A DNA stretch of 64,000 nucleotides, taken from assembly GCA_902805655.1 (NCBI GenBank), contig CADCTF010000013.1, forward strand, positions 1-64,000, in the 5' to 3' direction. This DNA comes from an uncultured Acidimicrobiales bacterium. GTDB taxonomy: Bacteria; Actinomycetota; Acidimicrobiia; Acidimicrobiales; CADCTF01. The position numbers were made by a program, and so were the translations under genes. The notes below the pieces were generated by a model. It saw nothing but the letters and a program-made list of their open reading frames with translations. It had not been told where the DNA came from and did not search any database. This document shows, piece after piece, positions 17,725 through 26,270 of this stretch. Every line of letters starts with the position of its first letter. Position 1 is the stretch's first letter.

Positions 17725-19401
17725 ATGACCGACACCACCACTACTGCCACGCCCACCGCCGACGAGCGCATCGAGGCCGCCAAGATCGGCATGACCTATG
17801 CGCTGCACGCGCGCTACGCACCTGACCGAGTGGCGCTGCTGTCGACCAGCGGCAACCGCACCTTCGGTGAGCTGAACGGCAACGCCAACCGGCTCGTCCG
17901 TGCGCTGCGGGCGCGCGGCATGCAGGCCGGCGACTCGCTCTCCCTCGTGTGCAGCAACCGGCCGGAGTTCGCCGAGGTCATGGCCGCCGCCGTGCGGATG
18001 GGGGTGCGGATCACCACGGTGAACTGGCACCTCACCGGGGACGAGATGGCGTACATCTTCGACGACTCCGACGCCAAGGCCATCGTGGGCGACACGCAGT
18101 TCGCCGGCCCCATCAGCGAGGCGGCCGCAGCATCGCCCAACGCCACCATCCTCCTCGCGGTGGGTGGCCCGATCGACGGGTTCGAGTCCTACGACGACGC
18201 CATCGCCGGTGAGTCACCCGACGACATCGAAGACCCGACCCTCGGCCGCACGATGCTCTACACCTCCGGAACGACCGGCCGGCCCAAGGGTGTCGACCGC
18301 GCCACCGCGACGGCGGTTGCGGCTGCGGCCGCGGCCGCTGCCCCCGACCGGGCCCAGGGCGAGCAGGCTCGGGCCGCCGAATCGGCCACGGCTGCGCAGT
18401 ACAACGCGACCACCGACATGCACCTGTGCACCGGTCCGCTGTACCACGCCGCTCCGCTGGCCTTCTCGCTGACCACCCCGCTGAGCAACGGCGTCGGCGT
18501 CGTCATCATGGACAAGTGGGACGCCGAGCACGCCCTGCAGCTGATCGACGAGCACAAGATCACCCACACCCACATGGTGCCGACCATGTTCCACCGGCTC
18601 CTCGCCCTGCCCGAGGAGGTGCGCAACAAGTACGACGTGTCGTCGCTGCGCTACGTCATCCACGGTGCGGCGCCGTGCCCGGTGGCGGTGAAGGCCGGCC
18701 TCATCGAGTGGCTGGGCCCGGTGGTCTACGAGTACTACGCCGCCACCGAGGGCAGCGGCACCTTCGTCGGTCCCGAGGAGTGGCTCTCCAAGCCCGGCAC
18801 CGTCGGCAAGCCGGGTGATCCCGAGCACGTCCACATCCGCGACGAGTCCGGTGAGCTGCAGCCCGCGAACCAGGTCGGCGTGGTGTACCTGAAGTCACCG
18901 GCCACCGGAGGCTTCAAGTACTACAAGGACGACAAGAAGACCGAGAGCAGCTATCGGGAGGGCTACTTCACCCTCGGCGATCACGGCTACCTCGATGACG
19001 AGGGCTACCTCTTCCTCACCGGGCGCAGCGCCGAGCTCATCATCTCGGGCGGCGTGAACGTCTATCCGGCCGAGGTGGACGCCGTGCTGCTCACCCACCC
19101 CGCCGTCGGCGATGTCGGCACCATCGGCATCCCGCACCCGGAGTGGGGCGAAGAGGTGAAGGCCGTGGTCGAGCTGCGGAAGGGCCAGGAGGCGAGCCCC
19201 GAGCTGGCCGCCGAGCTCTCGGAGTGGTGCCGGGCTCGCCTGGCCCACTTCAAGTGCCCCCGCTCGATCGACTTCGTGGAAGAGCTGCCCCGGCACGACA
19301 ACGGAAAGCTGTACCGCCGCAAGCTTCGGGAGCTGTACGTCACCGACGACGACCCCACCGGCCACCGTGCCGCCGCTGCGGCCAACAACAAGGGAGCGTG
19401 A
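17725..19401 (+). CDS. Acyl-CoA synthetase (AMP-binding, FadD type)
   Basis: This 558-residue enzyme activates a carboxylic acid to its CoA thioester through an acyl-adenylate. Motifs: the P-loop YTSGTTGRPKGV (179-190), YEYYAATEGSG (A5 region), LGDHGYLDDEGYLFLTGR (A7-A8) and the C-terminal catalytic-lysine region HDNGKLYRRKLR. Directly after the P-loop is an alanine-rich, low-complexity insert (about 191-228), unusual for the family. An AGAGAG sequence precedes the ATG. The diiron protein lies upstream and the acyl-CoA dehydrogenase downstream, implying a common pathway. The acyl substrate is unknown; medium to long fatty or sterol-side-chain acids are possible. Confidence 0.92.
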   Translation: MTDTTTTATPTADERIEAAKIGMTYALHARYAPDRVALLSTSGNRTFGELNGNANRLVRALRARGMQAGDSLSLVCSNRPEFAEVMAAAVRMGVRITTVNWHLTGDEMAYIFDDSDAKAIVGDTQFAGPISEAAAASPNATILLAVGGPIDGFESYDDAIAGESPDDIEDPTLGRTMLYTSGTTGRPKGVDRATATAVAAAAAAAAPDRAQGEQARAAESATAAQYNATTDMHLCTGPLYHAAPLAFSLTTPLSNGVGVVIMDKWDAEHALQLIDEHKITHTHMVPTMFHRLLALPEEVRNKYDVSSLRYVIHGAAPCPVAVKAGLIEWLGPVVYEYYAATEGSGTFVGPEEWLSKPGTVGKPGDPEHVHIRDESGELQPANQVGVVYLKSPATGGFKYYKDDKKTESSYREGYFTLGDHGYLDDEGYLFLTGRSAELIISGGVNVYPAEVDAVLLTHPAVGDVGTIGIPHPEWGEEVKAVVELRKGQEASPELAAELSEWCRARLAHFKCPRSIDFVEELPRHDNGKLYRRKLRELYVTDDDPTGHRAAAAANNKGA

Positions 19402-19405
19402 GCAC

Positions 19406-20680
19406 ATGTCCGTGATCGAAGGAACGTTGCGCGACGAGGCTCGCGCCTGGTTGGCCGAGAACTGGAACACCGACCAGACGCTCGCCGAGTGGTGGCACAA
19501 GCTGGCCGCGGCCGGGTTCGCCTTCCCGCAGCTCCCAGAGGGCTACGGCGGTCGCGGCCTGCCGCAGTCGGCAGCCCGCATCGTGGCCGAGGAGCTCGGC
19601 CGCATCGGAGCGGTCGCTCCCCCTGGGGGACTCGGCCAGTCGATGGGTGCGCCCATCATCATGGACTTCGGCACCGAGCAGCAGCAGCAGGACTGGGTCT
19701 TCCGGCTCTCTGCGGGCCAGGAGTCCTGGTGCCAGTTCTTCAGCGAGCCCGAAGCCGGCTCCGACCTGGCCGGCCTGCAGACCCGGGCCGTCCGCGACGG
19801 TGACGTCTGGATCCTCAACGGCCAGAAGGTGTGGACCTCAGGTGCCCGTACGGCCGACCGGGGGATGATGGTGGCCCGCACCAACCCCGACGTGCCCAAG
19901 CACAAGGGCCTGTCGTACTTCATCATCGACGTGGACGCGCCCGGCATCGAGATCCGTCCGCTGAAGCAGATGAACGGCCAGGCTCACTTCAACGAGGTGT
20001 TCTTCACCGACGTGGTGGTGCCCCACGACCGCATCGTGGCCGAGCCCAACGGTGGGTGGATGGTGGCCGTGGCCACCCTCGCCTACGAGCGTCAGGGCCA
20101 GGGCGGGCGCGGCGGTGGCGGCGGGATCCAGGCCGGTTCCCCCGGCGTGAAGAACGGCGACCTCGACCGCCCCCTGAGCGAGCTCATCCAGCAGGCTCGG
20201 GCCGAGGGGGAGCAGGCGGCCAACGACCGCAACAAGCGCACGGCCGGGGCGATCCTCCAGCTGGCCAAGGACGAGAAGCGCACCACCGACCCGACGATGC
20301 GTCAGCGCATCATGTCGATGTACTCGGAGTCGGAGGCGCTCAAGCACTCCAACGGCCGGGCTCGCGCTGCGGCGCAGAAGGGCAAGCAGCCCGGACCTGA
20401 GGTCTCGACCGCGAAGCTGACCATGTCCAGCCTCTCGCGTCAGGCCCGTGACATCAGCCTCGAGCTGATGGGCCCCTACGGCATGCTGGCCGACGACGAC
20501 GCCCCGTACGACGGCGCCTTCCACACCATGGCGCTGTCCGTGCAGTCGGCCTCGATCGCCGGTGGCACCGACGAGGTGCAGCGGAACATCACCGGTGAGC
20601 GGGTGCTCCAGCTGCCCAAGGAGCCGCAGGTCGACCGCGACATCCCGTTCAACGAGATCCGCGGCCTCAACAAGCGCTGA
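19406..20680 (+). CDS. Acyl-CoA dehydrogenase
   Basis: This flavoenzyme introduces an alpha-beta double bond in an acyl-CoA. The 424-residue product has the N-terminal helical domain (FPQLPEGYGGRGL), the FAD-contact strand CQFFSEPEAGSDLAGL, NGQKVWTSGA, and the C-terminal segment SIAGGTDEVQRNITGERVL. A Gly-rich stretch and a charged linker of about 90 residues (roughly 230-320) lengthen the middle. The ATG at 19406 has AAGGGAG about 10 bases upstream; an in-frame ATG at 19367 lies inside the ligase gene. The gene starts 4 bp after the ligase and ends at a strong hairpin. Confidence 0.93.
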   Translation: MSVIEGTLRDEARAWLAENWNTDQTLAEWWHKLAAAGFAFPQLPEGYGGRGLPQSAARIVAEELGRIGAVAPPGGLGQSMGAPIIMDFGTEQQQQDWVFRLSAGQESWCQFFSEPEAGSDLAGLQTRAVRDGDVWILNGQKVWTSGARTADRGMMVARTNPDVPKHKGLSYFIIDVDAPGIEIRPLKQMNGQAHFNEVFFTDVVVPHDRIVAEPNGGWMVAVATLAYERQGQGGRGGGGGIQAGSPGVKNGDLDRPLSELIQQARAEGEQAANDRNKRTAGAILQLAKDEKRTTDPTMRQRIMSMYSESEALKHSNGRARAAAQKGKQPGPEVSTAKLTMSSLSRQARDISLELMGPYGMLADDDAPYDGAFHTMALSVQSASIAGGTDEVQRNITGERVLQLPKEPQVDRDIPFNEIRGLNKR

Positions 20681-20699
20681 CCGCGACAGGCGGGACGCG

Positions 20700-20735
20700 G
20701 AACGGCCCGGCGGGGAGCATCCCGCCGGGCCGTTC
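20700..20735. terminator. Strong hairpin between convergent genes
   Basis: Bases 20700-20714 and 20721-20735 are perfectly complementary (15-bp stem, 6-base loop GAGCAT), with TTC following on the plus strand. It stands between the acyl-CoA dehydrogenase stop and the convergent short-chain dehydrogenase stop, and probably ends transcription from both sides. Confidence 0.75.
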
Positions 20736-20756
20736 TTCGCGTCTCCGTGAGGTCGA

Positions 20757-21677
20757 TCAGGCCTTGGGCACGGGAGGCCGAGCCGGGCGGGCCGGCGGCT
20801 TGTAGGCCTGCTCCACCAGCTTCGGGATGACGGAGCCGAGCTCGCTCGGGCTCCACCGGTCGTTCTTGTCCTCGGCCGGGCCGCGCCGCCAGTTCTCGGC
20901 CACACCCACCATGCCGCCCGCCACGTTGAACACCTGACCGGTGATGTCCTTCGACTCCGGGCTGCCGAGCCACACGATCAGCGGCGCCACGTTGGCCGGG
21001 TCGCGAGAGTCGAACTCGTCGGGCTTGAAGTCCGCCTGCGGACGCCCGGTGCTGAGCGTCATCCGGGTGCGAGCGCCCGGTGCGATGGCGTTCACGGTGA
21101 CGCCGTACCGGGCCAGCTCCTGGGCGACGATGACGCTGAACGAGGCGATGCCGCTCTTGGCCGCCCCGTAGTTGCTCTGGCCGATGTTGCCGTAGAGGCC
21201 TGAGCCGGAGCTCGTGTTGATGACCCGGGCGTCGTTCTCCTTGCCCTCCTTGGCCCGCTCCCGCCAGTAGGACGCAGCCCAGCGGGTCGTGCAGAACGTG
21301 CCCTTGAGGTGCACCCGGATGACGTCGTCCCAGTCGTCCTCGGTCATGTTGAAGAGCATCCGGTCGCGCAGGATTCCGGCGTTGTTCACCAGCACGTGCA
21401 GGTCGCCGAACGTCTCGATGGCCGTGTTGATGAGGCGCTGCGAGCCCTCCCAGTCGGCGATGTCGTCGCCGTTGGCCACTGCCTCGCCCCCCATGCCCTT
21501 GATCTCCTCGACCACGGCCTGGGCCACCTCACTGGTGCGCCCCGAGCCGTCGAGGTCGGCCCCGAGGTCGTTGACGACCACCTTGGCGCCCTCGGCGGCG
21601 AAGGCCAGCGCCTCCTCGCGGCCGATGCCGCGCCCGGCTCCGGTGATGACTACAACCCGATCGTCACAGATCCCCAC
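20757..21677 (-). CDS. Short-chain dehydrogenase/reductase, hydroxyacyl-CoA dehydrogenase-like
   Basis: The 306-residue NAD(P)-dependent SDR has the cofactor loop VVVITGAGRGIGREEA (8-23), NNAG (~103-106), the catalytic serine in INTSSGSG, and the YGAAKSG dyad (YxxxK). The DLGADLDGSGR segment and length resemble the dehydrogenase part of multifunctional beta-oxidation enzymes (MFE-2 type), so oxidation of a 3-hydroxyacyl-CoA is plausible. Adjacent CoA-transferase and acyl-CoA genes support a role in acid degradation. The proline-rich tail PPARPARPPVPKA is odd but short. Confidence 0.88.
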   Translation of the reverse strand: MGICDDRVVVITGAGRGIGREEALAFAAEGAKVVVNDLGADLDGSGRTSEVAQAVVEEIKGMGGEAVANGDDIADWEGSQRLINTAIETFGDLHVLVNNAGILRDRMLFNMTEDDWDDVIRVHLKGTFCTTRWAASYWRERAKEGKENDARVINTSSGSGLYGNIGQSNYGAAKSGIASFSVIVAQELARYGVTVNAIAPGARTRMTLSTGRPQADFKPDEFDSRDPANVAPLIVWLGSPESKDITGQVFNVAGGMVGVAENWRRGPAEDKNDRWSPSELGSVIPKLVEQAYKPPARPARPPVPKA

Positions 21678-21755
21678 TGCTGCCCCCTTGTTCGTCGCGC
21701 CATCCGCGCGCCTAGCACCCGTTTTGCTACCACAACGCCCCTCACGACGCGCCTC

Positions 21756-22991
21756 TCACGACGTCGTCGCCCCGCCTGCGTCACCACCGAGCACGCCGGC
21801 GGTCGCCAGGTCGGCGACCTCTGTGTCGTCGATGCCGAACTGGGCGAGGACCGCCGCAGTGTGCTGACCGAGGGCGGGTGCCGGCCCCTTCACCGACACC
21901 TCGGAGCTCGACATGGTGAACGGTGCAGCCAGGGTGTCGAAGGCTCCGCCGTCGGCAGACTCGACCTCGGTGTACATGCCGATGGCCCGCGCCTGCGGGT
22001 CGTTCACCAGGTCGGTGAGGTCGGCGACCTTGGCCCAGATGATGCCGGTCCGGTCGAGCCGTGGCGCCCAGTGCTCGTAGGGCTGGGAGGCGAAGATGTC
22101 GTCGAAGATGCCGATCAGCTCCTCGGCGTTGCGCAGACGATCGCGAGGCGTGGCAAAGCGCTCGTCGGTGGCCAGCTCGGGCCGGTCGAGCGCCTCGCAG
22201 AACCGGCCGAACAGGCCCTGGTTGAACGTCGAGAGGTTGATCCAGGTGCCGTCGCCGCACTGGAAGCGGGTGTTCATGGGGCTGATGGCCTGGCGGCGGC
22301 TGCGCTTGTTGGGCTGCACCTTGTCCACGAGCGCCACTGAGACGTCGCAGCCGATCGTCCACGCCGCCGTGCGCAGCAGTGCGGTCTCGACCACCTGGCC
22401 CTCCCCGGTGCGGTCGCGCACACGTAGGGCGGCGAGGATCGCCGAGAGCAGCGCCAGGCCGGTGGGGTGGTCGCCCTGGCCGGGACGGAAGGCCGGGGGC
22501 GGCTGGTCGGGCTCGCCGATGAGGCTCATGATGCCGCCCCGGCCGAAGAAGGCGGTGAGGTCGAACGCGATGCGGTCAGCGTCGTCACCCGTGCTGCCGT
22601 AGCCGGTGACGAGCGCGTAGATCAGGCTCGGCTTCGCCTCCCGCAGCTGGTCGGGGGCCAGACCGAACCGCTCGAGGCGGCCGGGCAGCAGGTTGGTGAT
22701 CACCACGTCGGCCTGCTCGGCCAGCCGGCGCACGAGCGCGCCGCCACGGGCGTCGGTGAGGTCGACGGCGATCGACCGCTTGCCCCGGTTGTCGAGCTGG
22801 AACCCCACGTCGTTCGCGGGTGCACCCTCCGGGAGCACCGGCTGGCGCAGCTTGTTGCGCATCGAGTCACCGGTGAGGGGCTCGATCTTGATGACGTCGG
22901 CCCCCATGTCGGCCATGAGGGCGCCGCAGCTGGGAGCGGCCACCCAGTTGGCGATCTCGAGCACCACGATGTCGTCGAGCGGCCCTGGCAT
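21756..22991 (-). CDS. Family III CoA-transferase (CaiB/BaiF type)
   Basis: The 411-residue protein has the CaiB N-terminus (VVLEIANWVAAPSCGALMAD, then GADVIKIEP) and RGKRSIAVDL, features of enzymes that move CoA between carboxylic acids or racemise acyl-CoAs. At the position of the catalytic aspartate of formyl-CoA transferase (after GQVV) my reading gives VETALLRTAAW with no Asp, so its chemistry may differ. The ATG at 22991 has GGGGGAG just upstream; the frame extends further but without family sequence. It is divergent from a second CoA-transferase, and the shared 105-bp region contains a palindrome. Confidence 0.85.
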   Translation of the reverse strand: MPGPLDDIVVLEIANWVAAPSCGALMADMGADVIKIEPLTGDSMRNKLRQPVLPEGAPANDVGFQLDNRGKRSIAVDLTDARGGALVRRLAEQADVVITNLLPGRLERFGLAPDQLREAKPSLIYALVTGYGSTGDDADRIAFDLTAFFGRGGIMSLIGEPDQPPPAFRPGQGDHPTGLALLSAILAALRVRDRTGEGQVVETALLRTAAWTIGCDVSVALVDKVQPNKRSRRQAISPMNTRFQCGDGTWINLSTFNQGLFGRFCEALDRPELATDERFATPRDRLRNAEELIGIFDDIFASQPYEHWAPRLDRTGIIWAKVADLTDLVNDPQARAIGMYTEVESADGGAFDTLAAPFTMSSSEVSVKGPAPALGQHTAAVLAQFGIDDTEVADLATAGVLGGDAGGATTS

Positions 22992-23040
22992 TGCTCCCCC
23001 TTGCCCCCAGCCCCGAACGGGTTGGGTCGTTGCTACACAC

Positions 23041-23066
23041 CTACCACGGGCCGGAGCCCGTTGTAG
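23041..23066. promoter_or_regulatory. Imperfect palindrome between divergent CoA-transferase genes
   Basis: CTACCACGGGC (23041-23051) and GCCCGTTGTAG (23056-23066) pair at 10 of 11 positions around CGGA. The right arm overlaps a possible -10 box TAGCCT (23064-23069) for the plus-strand gene. The position between divergent promoters fits an operator for a dimeric repressor. Confidence 0.45.
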
Positions 23067-23096
23067 CCTCCGGCCAGCCGTACAGGGGGAACATCC

Positions 23097-24503
23097 ATGG
23101 ACTCGCATGACGTCGAATCGGCCGTGAAGCTCGGGGGGCTGGAGCTGCCCGACGGAGCGGACTACGAGGTGGTCGGCGACGACCCGGTGCTGCCCTCGCC
23201 CCACTACCTCGGGCGGGGGGCGGCGGTGGCTCGGCTCCTCACCGGCCTGGCCGCCAACGAGCTGTGGCGCGTCCGTACCGGGCGCAGTCAGAAGGTGACG
23301 GTGGACCTGCTGCACGCAGCGGCGTCCCTCCGTTCGTACATGCACTTCAAGACCCTGGACGGTGCCGAACCGAGGCCGGCCATGGACATCACCGCGCGCG
23401 GCCTACGGGTCGGCGGCATCGTGCCCACCCGCGACGACCGCTGGTTCCAGCTGCACGGTTCGTTCAACGACACCCCCCAGATCCTCGAGGAGCTGGGGCT
23501 GGACGAGACGGTGTCCAAGGAGGACGTGGCGGCCGCGGTGAAGGAGCGCGACGCCTTCGAGCTGGAGGCTGCGTTCATCCGCCGCAAGGTGTGCGGGGGC
23601 GTGGTGATGTCCAGGGACGAGTGGGCAGAGCACCCCCAGGGGCGGGCCATCGCCGACTGGCCCGTCGTGAAGATCACCAAGATCGCCGACGGGCCGCCGC
23701 AGCCCCTGCCGGAGGGCGACCGCCCGACCTCGGGCATACGCGTCCTCGACGTGACGCGCGTGCTCGCCGGCCCGACCTGTGCGAAGACCATCGGGGAGCA
23801 CGGCGCCGACGTGCTGCACATCAGCGCTCCCTTCCTCGAGCGTGGTGGCCTGTTCGACGACGACACCGGCATCGGCAAGCGCCAGGCCCATCTCGACCTC
23901 AACCAGCCCGACCAGGCCGAGACGATGCGCCGGCTCATCCGCGACGCCGACGTCTTCTCTCAGGGGTACCGGCTGGGCACCCTGGCCCGGCGCGGCTTCA
24001 CTCCGGAAGAGGTGGCCGAGCTGCGCCCGGGCATCGTCTACGTCTCGGAGAACTGCTACGGCCACGTGGGCCCGTGGGCCGAGCGCCCCGGCTGGGAGCA
24101 GCTCGGCCAGGCCGCCACCGGCATGACGTTCCGCGAGGGCCAGGCCGCGGAGGACGGTGTGCCCCGCCTCGCACCCGCCGCGGTCAACGACTACAGCACC
24201 GGGTTCTTCGCGGCCTACGGGGCGATGATGGCGCTGTCCAAGCGGGCCACCGAGGGCGGGTCGTGGCACGTGCAGGTCTCCCTCAGCTCGAGCTGCATGT
24301 GGTATCAGCGGCTGGGCGACGACAACGACCACGCCGCCGCCGACATCGGGGACCTGCGCCCGTTCTACGGCGAGATGGACACGCCCGACCACGGACGCAT
24401 CCAGTACCTCAAGCCCGCCGTCACCATGTCGGAGACGCAGGCCCGCTGGGACCTGCCCCCAGTTCCGCACGGGCGGCACGAGCCGGTCTGGCTGCCGCGG
24501 TAG
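23097..24503 (+). CDS. Circularly permuted-type family III CoA-transferase
   Basis: This 468-residue protein shows CaiB-family sequence in unusual order. Residues ~40-85 (AANELWRVRTGRSQKVTVDL) match the end of a CaiB N-terminal domain and are followed by a small-domain-like region. A canonical CaiB start (GIRVLDVTRVLAGPTCAKTI, then GADVLHISAP) appears only near residue 212. I recall similar proteins annotated as CoA-transferases in other bacteria, so this is probably a recognised permuted subfamily. The residues aligning with the catalytic Asp are His (first copy) and Ser (second). AGGGGG precedes the ATG. A ligase gene follows 65 bp later. Confidence 0.8.
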   Translation: MDSHDVESAVKLGGLELPDGADYEVVGDDPVLPSPHYLGRGAAVARLLTGLAANELWRVRTGRSQKVTVDLLHAAASLRSYMHFKTLDGAEPRPAMDITARGLRVGGIVPTRDDRWFQLHGSFNDTPQILEELGLDETVSKEDVAAAVKERDAFELEAAFIRRKVCGGVVMSRDEWAEHPQGRAIADWPVVKITKIADGPPQPLPEGDRPTSGIRVLDVTRVLAGPTCAKTIGEHGADVLHISAPFLERGGLFDDDTGIGKRQAHLDLNQPDQAETMRRLIRDADVFSQGYRLGTLARRGFTPEEVAELRPGIVYVSENCYGHVGPWAERPGWEQLGQAATGMTFREGQAAEDGVPRLAPAAVNDYSTGFFAAYGAMMALSKRATEGGSWHVQVSLSSSCMWYQRLGDDNDHAAADIGDLRPFYGEMDTPDHGRIQYLKPAVTMSETQARWDLPPVPHGRHEPVWLPR

Positions 24504-24568
24504 CCGTCGGCCACCCCGAGTCCCGACTTCCCCCTGAACAGCACTCAGCGAGTAGAACCGGAGCCACC

Positions 24569-26245
24569 ATGACGTTGAGCTACGCAGACGCAGCCGCCCA
24601 GGTCACCGCACCCGGCCAGCGGTTCGAGACGACCGAGATCGAGATCAACGGCGTCCCCACCACCGTCTTCAAGAACGCGCCCGACAACTTGCGCCAGATC
24701 TTCGACACGGCGCGCAAGCGGGGCGACGCGACGTTCCTCGTCTACGAGGACGAGCGGTGGAGCTTCGGGGAGGTCATGCGCCACGTCGACGCCCTCGGTG
24801 CGCTGCTGGTCGAGACCTACGGGGTGAAGAAGGGCGACCGGGTCGCCATCGGCATGCGGAACTACCCCGAGTGGGCCATCTCCTTCGCCGCCATCACGTC
24901 GATCGGCGCCATCTCGGTCTCGCTCAACGCGTGGTGGACCGAGGACGAGCTCGACTACGCCCTCGACGACTCGGGGTCGTCGGTGCTCATCGCGGACCAG
25001 GAGCGGGCCGAGAAGGCCCACGCCCCCGCCCAGCGGCTCGGGGTGAAGATCCTCGGCGTGCGGTGCAAGACGGTGCCGGACGGCGTCGATCGCTACGAGG
25101 ACGTCGTTCCGCTGGGCAAGCCCTTGCCCGAGGTCGACATCGACCCCGACGACGACGCCACGATCCTCTACACCTCGGGCACCACGGGGAACCCCAAGGG
25201 CGCCGTGTCCACCCATCGGGCCGTCATCCAGGCCCTGCTCGGGTTCGGGTGCCGCACCACCCTCGATCGGTTGCGCCGGCCGGAGGAGAACCAGCCGTCG
25301 GCCGGGGGCGGCGCACCCGCCTTCATCCTCATCGTCCCGCTCTTCCACGTCACCGGCTGCATCCCCGTGATGCTCAGCTGCTTCTCCGGAGGCCTGAAGC
25401 TGGTGGTCATGTACAAGTGGGACCCTGACCGTGCTCTCGAGCTGATCGAGCGGGAGAAGGTCACCAACTTCGTGGGCGTGCCCACCCAGAGCTGGGACCT
25501 GCTCGAGTCGCCCCGGTTCAAGGACTTCGACACGTCCAGCCTCAACAGCGTCGGGGGCGGCGGCGCCCCCGCTCCGCCCGAGCTGGTCAAGCGGGTGTCC
25601 TCCAGCTTCGCCAAGGCCAAGCCGGGCATCGGCTACGGCATGACCGAGACCAACGCCTACGGGCCACAGAACTCCGGCGTCGACTACACCACCCACCCCA
25701 CCAGCACCGGCCGGGCCACCCCGATCCTGCAGATCGCGATCCGCGACGAGGCGGGCGAGCCGGTGGCGCCGGGGGAGCGGGGCGAGATCTGGTTCAAGGG
25801 CCCGCACCTCATCCGGGGCTACTGGAACAAGCCCGAGGCGACGGCGGAGACCATCGTCGACGGCTGGCTGCGCTCCGGCGATCTGGGGCGGGTCGACGAG
25901 GAGGGCTTCGTCTACGTCGAGGACCGGGCCAAGGACATGGTGCTGCGGGCCGGCGAGAACATCTACTGCGCCGAGGTGGAGGCCGCGATCTACGAGCACC
26001 CCTCGGTGTACGAGGCGGCCGTCTTCGGCGTGCCCCATGAGCGGCTCGGCGAAGAGGTGGCCGCCACCATCTACGTCCGCCCCGGGCAAGAGCTCACCGT
26101 CGAAGACGTGCAGGCGCACGTGAAGGAGCGCTTGGCCGGCTACAAGGTACCGACCCGAATCTCCCTGGTACACGAGCAGCTGCCCCGGAACCCAGCCGGC
26201 AAGATCCTGAAGCGCGAGCTTCGGGAAGCCTTCAGCGACGCATGA
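24569..26245 (+). CDS. Acyl-CoA synthetase (AMP-binding)
   Basis: A second 558-residue adenylating ligase, clearly distinct from the one at 17.7 kb. Motifs: P-loop ILYTSGTTGNPKGA (199-212), GIGYGMTETNAYG (A5), WLRSGDLGRVDEEGFVYVED (A7-A8) and the C-terminal PRNPAGKILKRELRE with the catalytic lysine. An in-frame reading extends more than 1 kb upstream, but ATG 24569 matches the family start and leaves a 65-bp gap after the CoA-transferase. The pairing suggests acid activation by either ligation or CoA exchange. The substrate is unknown. Confidence 0.93.
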   Translation: MTLSYADAAAQVTAPGQRFETTEIEINGVPTTVFKNAPDNLRQIFDTARKRGDATFLVYEDERWSFGEVMRHVDALGALLVETYGVKKGDRVAIGMRNYPEWAISFAAITSIGAISVSLNAWWTEDELDYALDDSGSSVLIADQERAEKAHAPAQRLGVKILGVRCKTVPDGVDRYEDVVPLGKPLPEVDIDPDDDATILYTSGTTGNPKGAVSTHRAVIQALLGFGCRTTLDRLRRPEENQPSAGGGAPAFILIVPLFHVTGCIPVMLSCFSGGLKLVVMYKWDPDRALELIEREKVTNFVGVPTQSWDLLESPRFKDFDTSSLNSVGGGGAPAPPELVKRVSSSFAKAKPGIGYGMTETNAYGPQNSGVDYTTHPTSTGRATPILQIAIRDEAGEPVAPGERGEIWFKGPHLIRGYWNKPEATAETIVDGWLRSGDLGRVDEEGFVYVEDRAKDMVLRAGENIYCAEVEAAIYEHPSVYEAAVFGVPHERLGEEVAATIYVRPGQELTVEDVQAHVKERLAGYKVPTRISLVHEQLPRNPAGKILKRELREAFSDA

Positions 26246-26270
26246 CCGCCCGACCCTGACCGAGCCTCCC

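Noticed and set aside
18289-18420. The alanine-rich stretch as a CRISPR or tandem-repeat array
   Set aside because: It stays in frame within the ligase and has no regularly spaced identical units. No CRISPR array or mobile element was found anywhere in the window.
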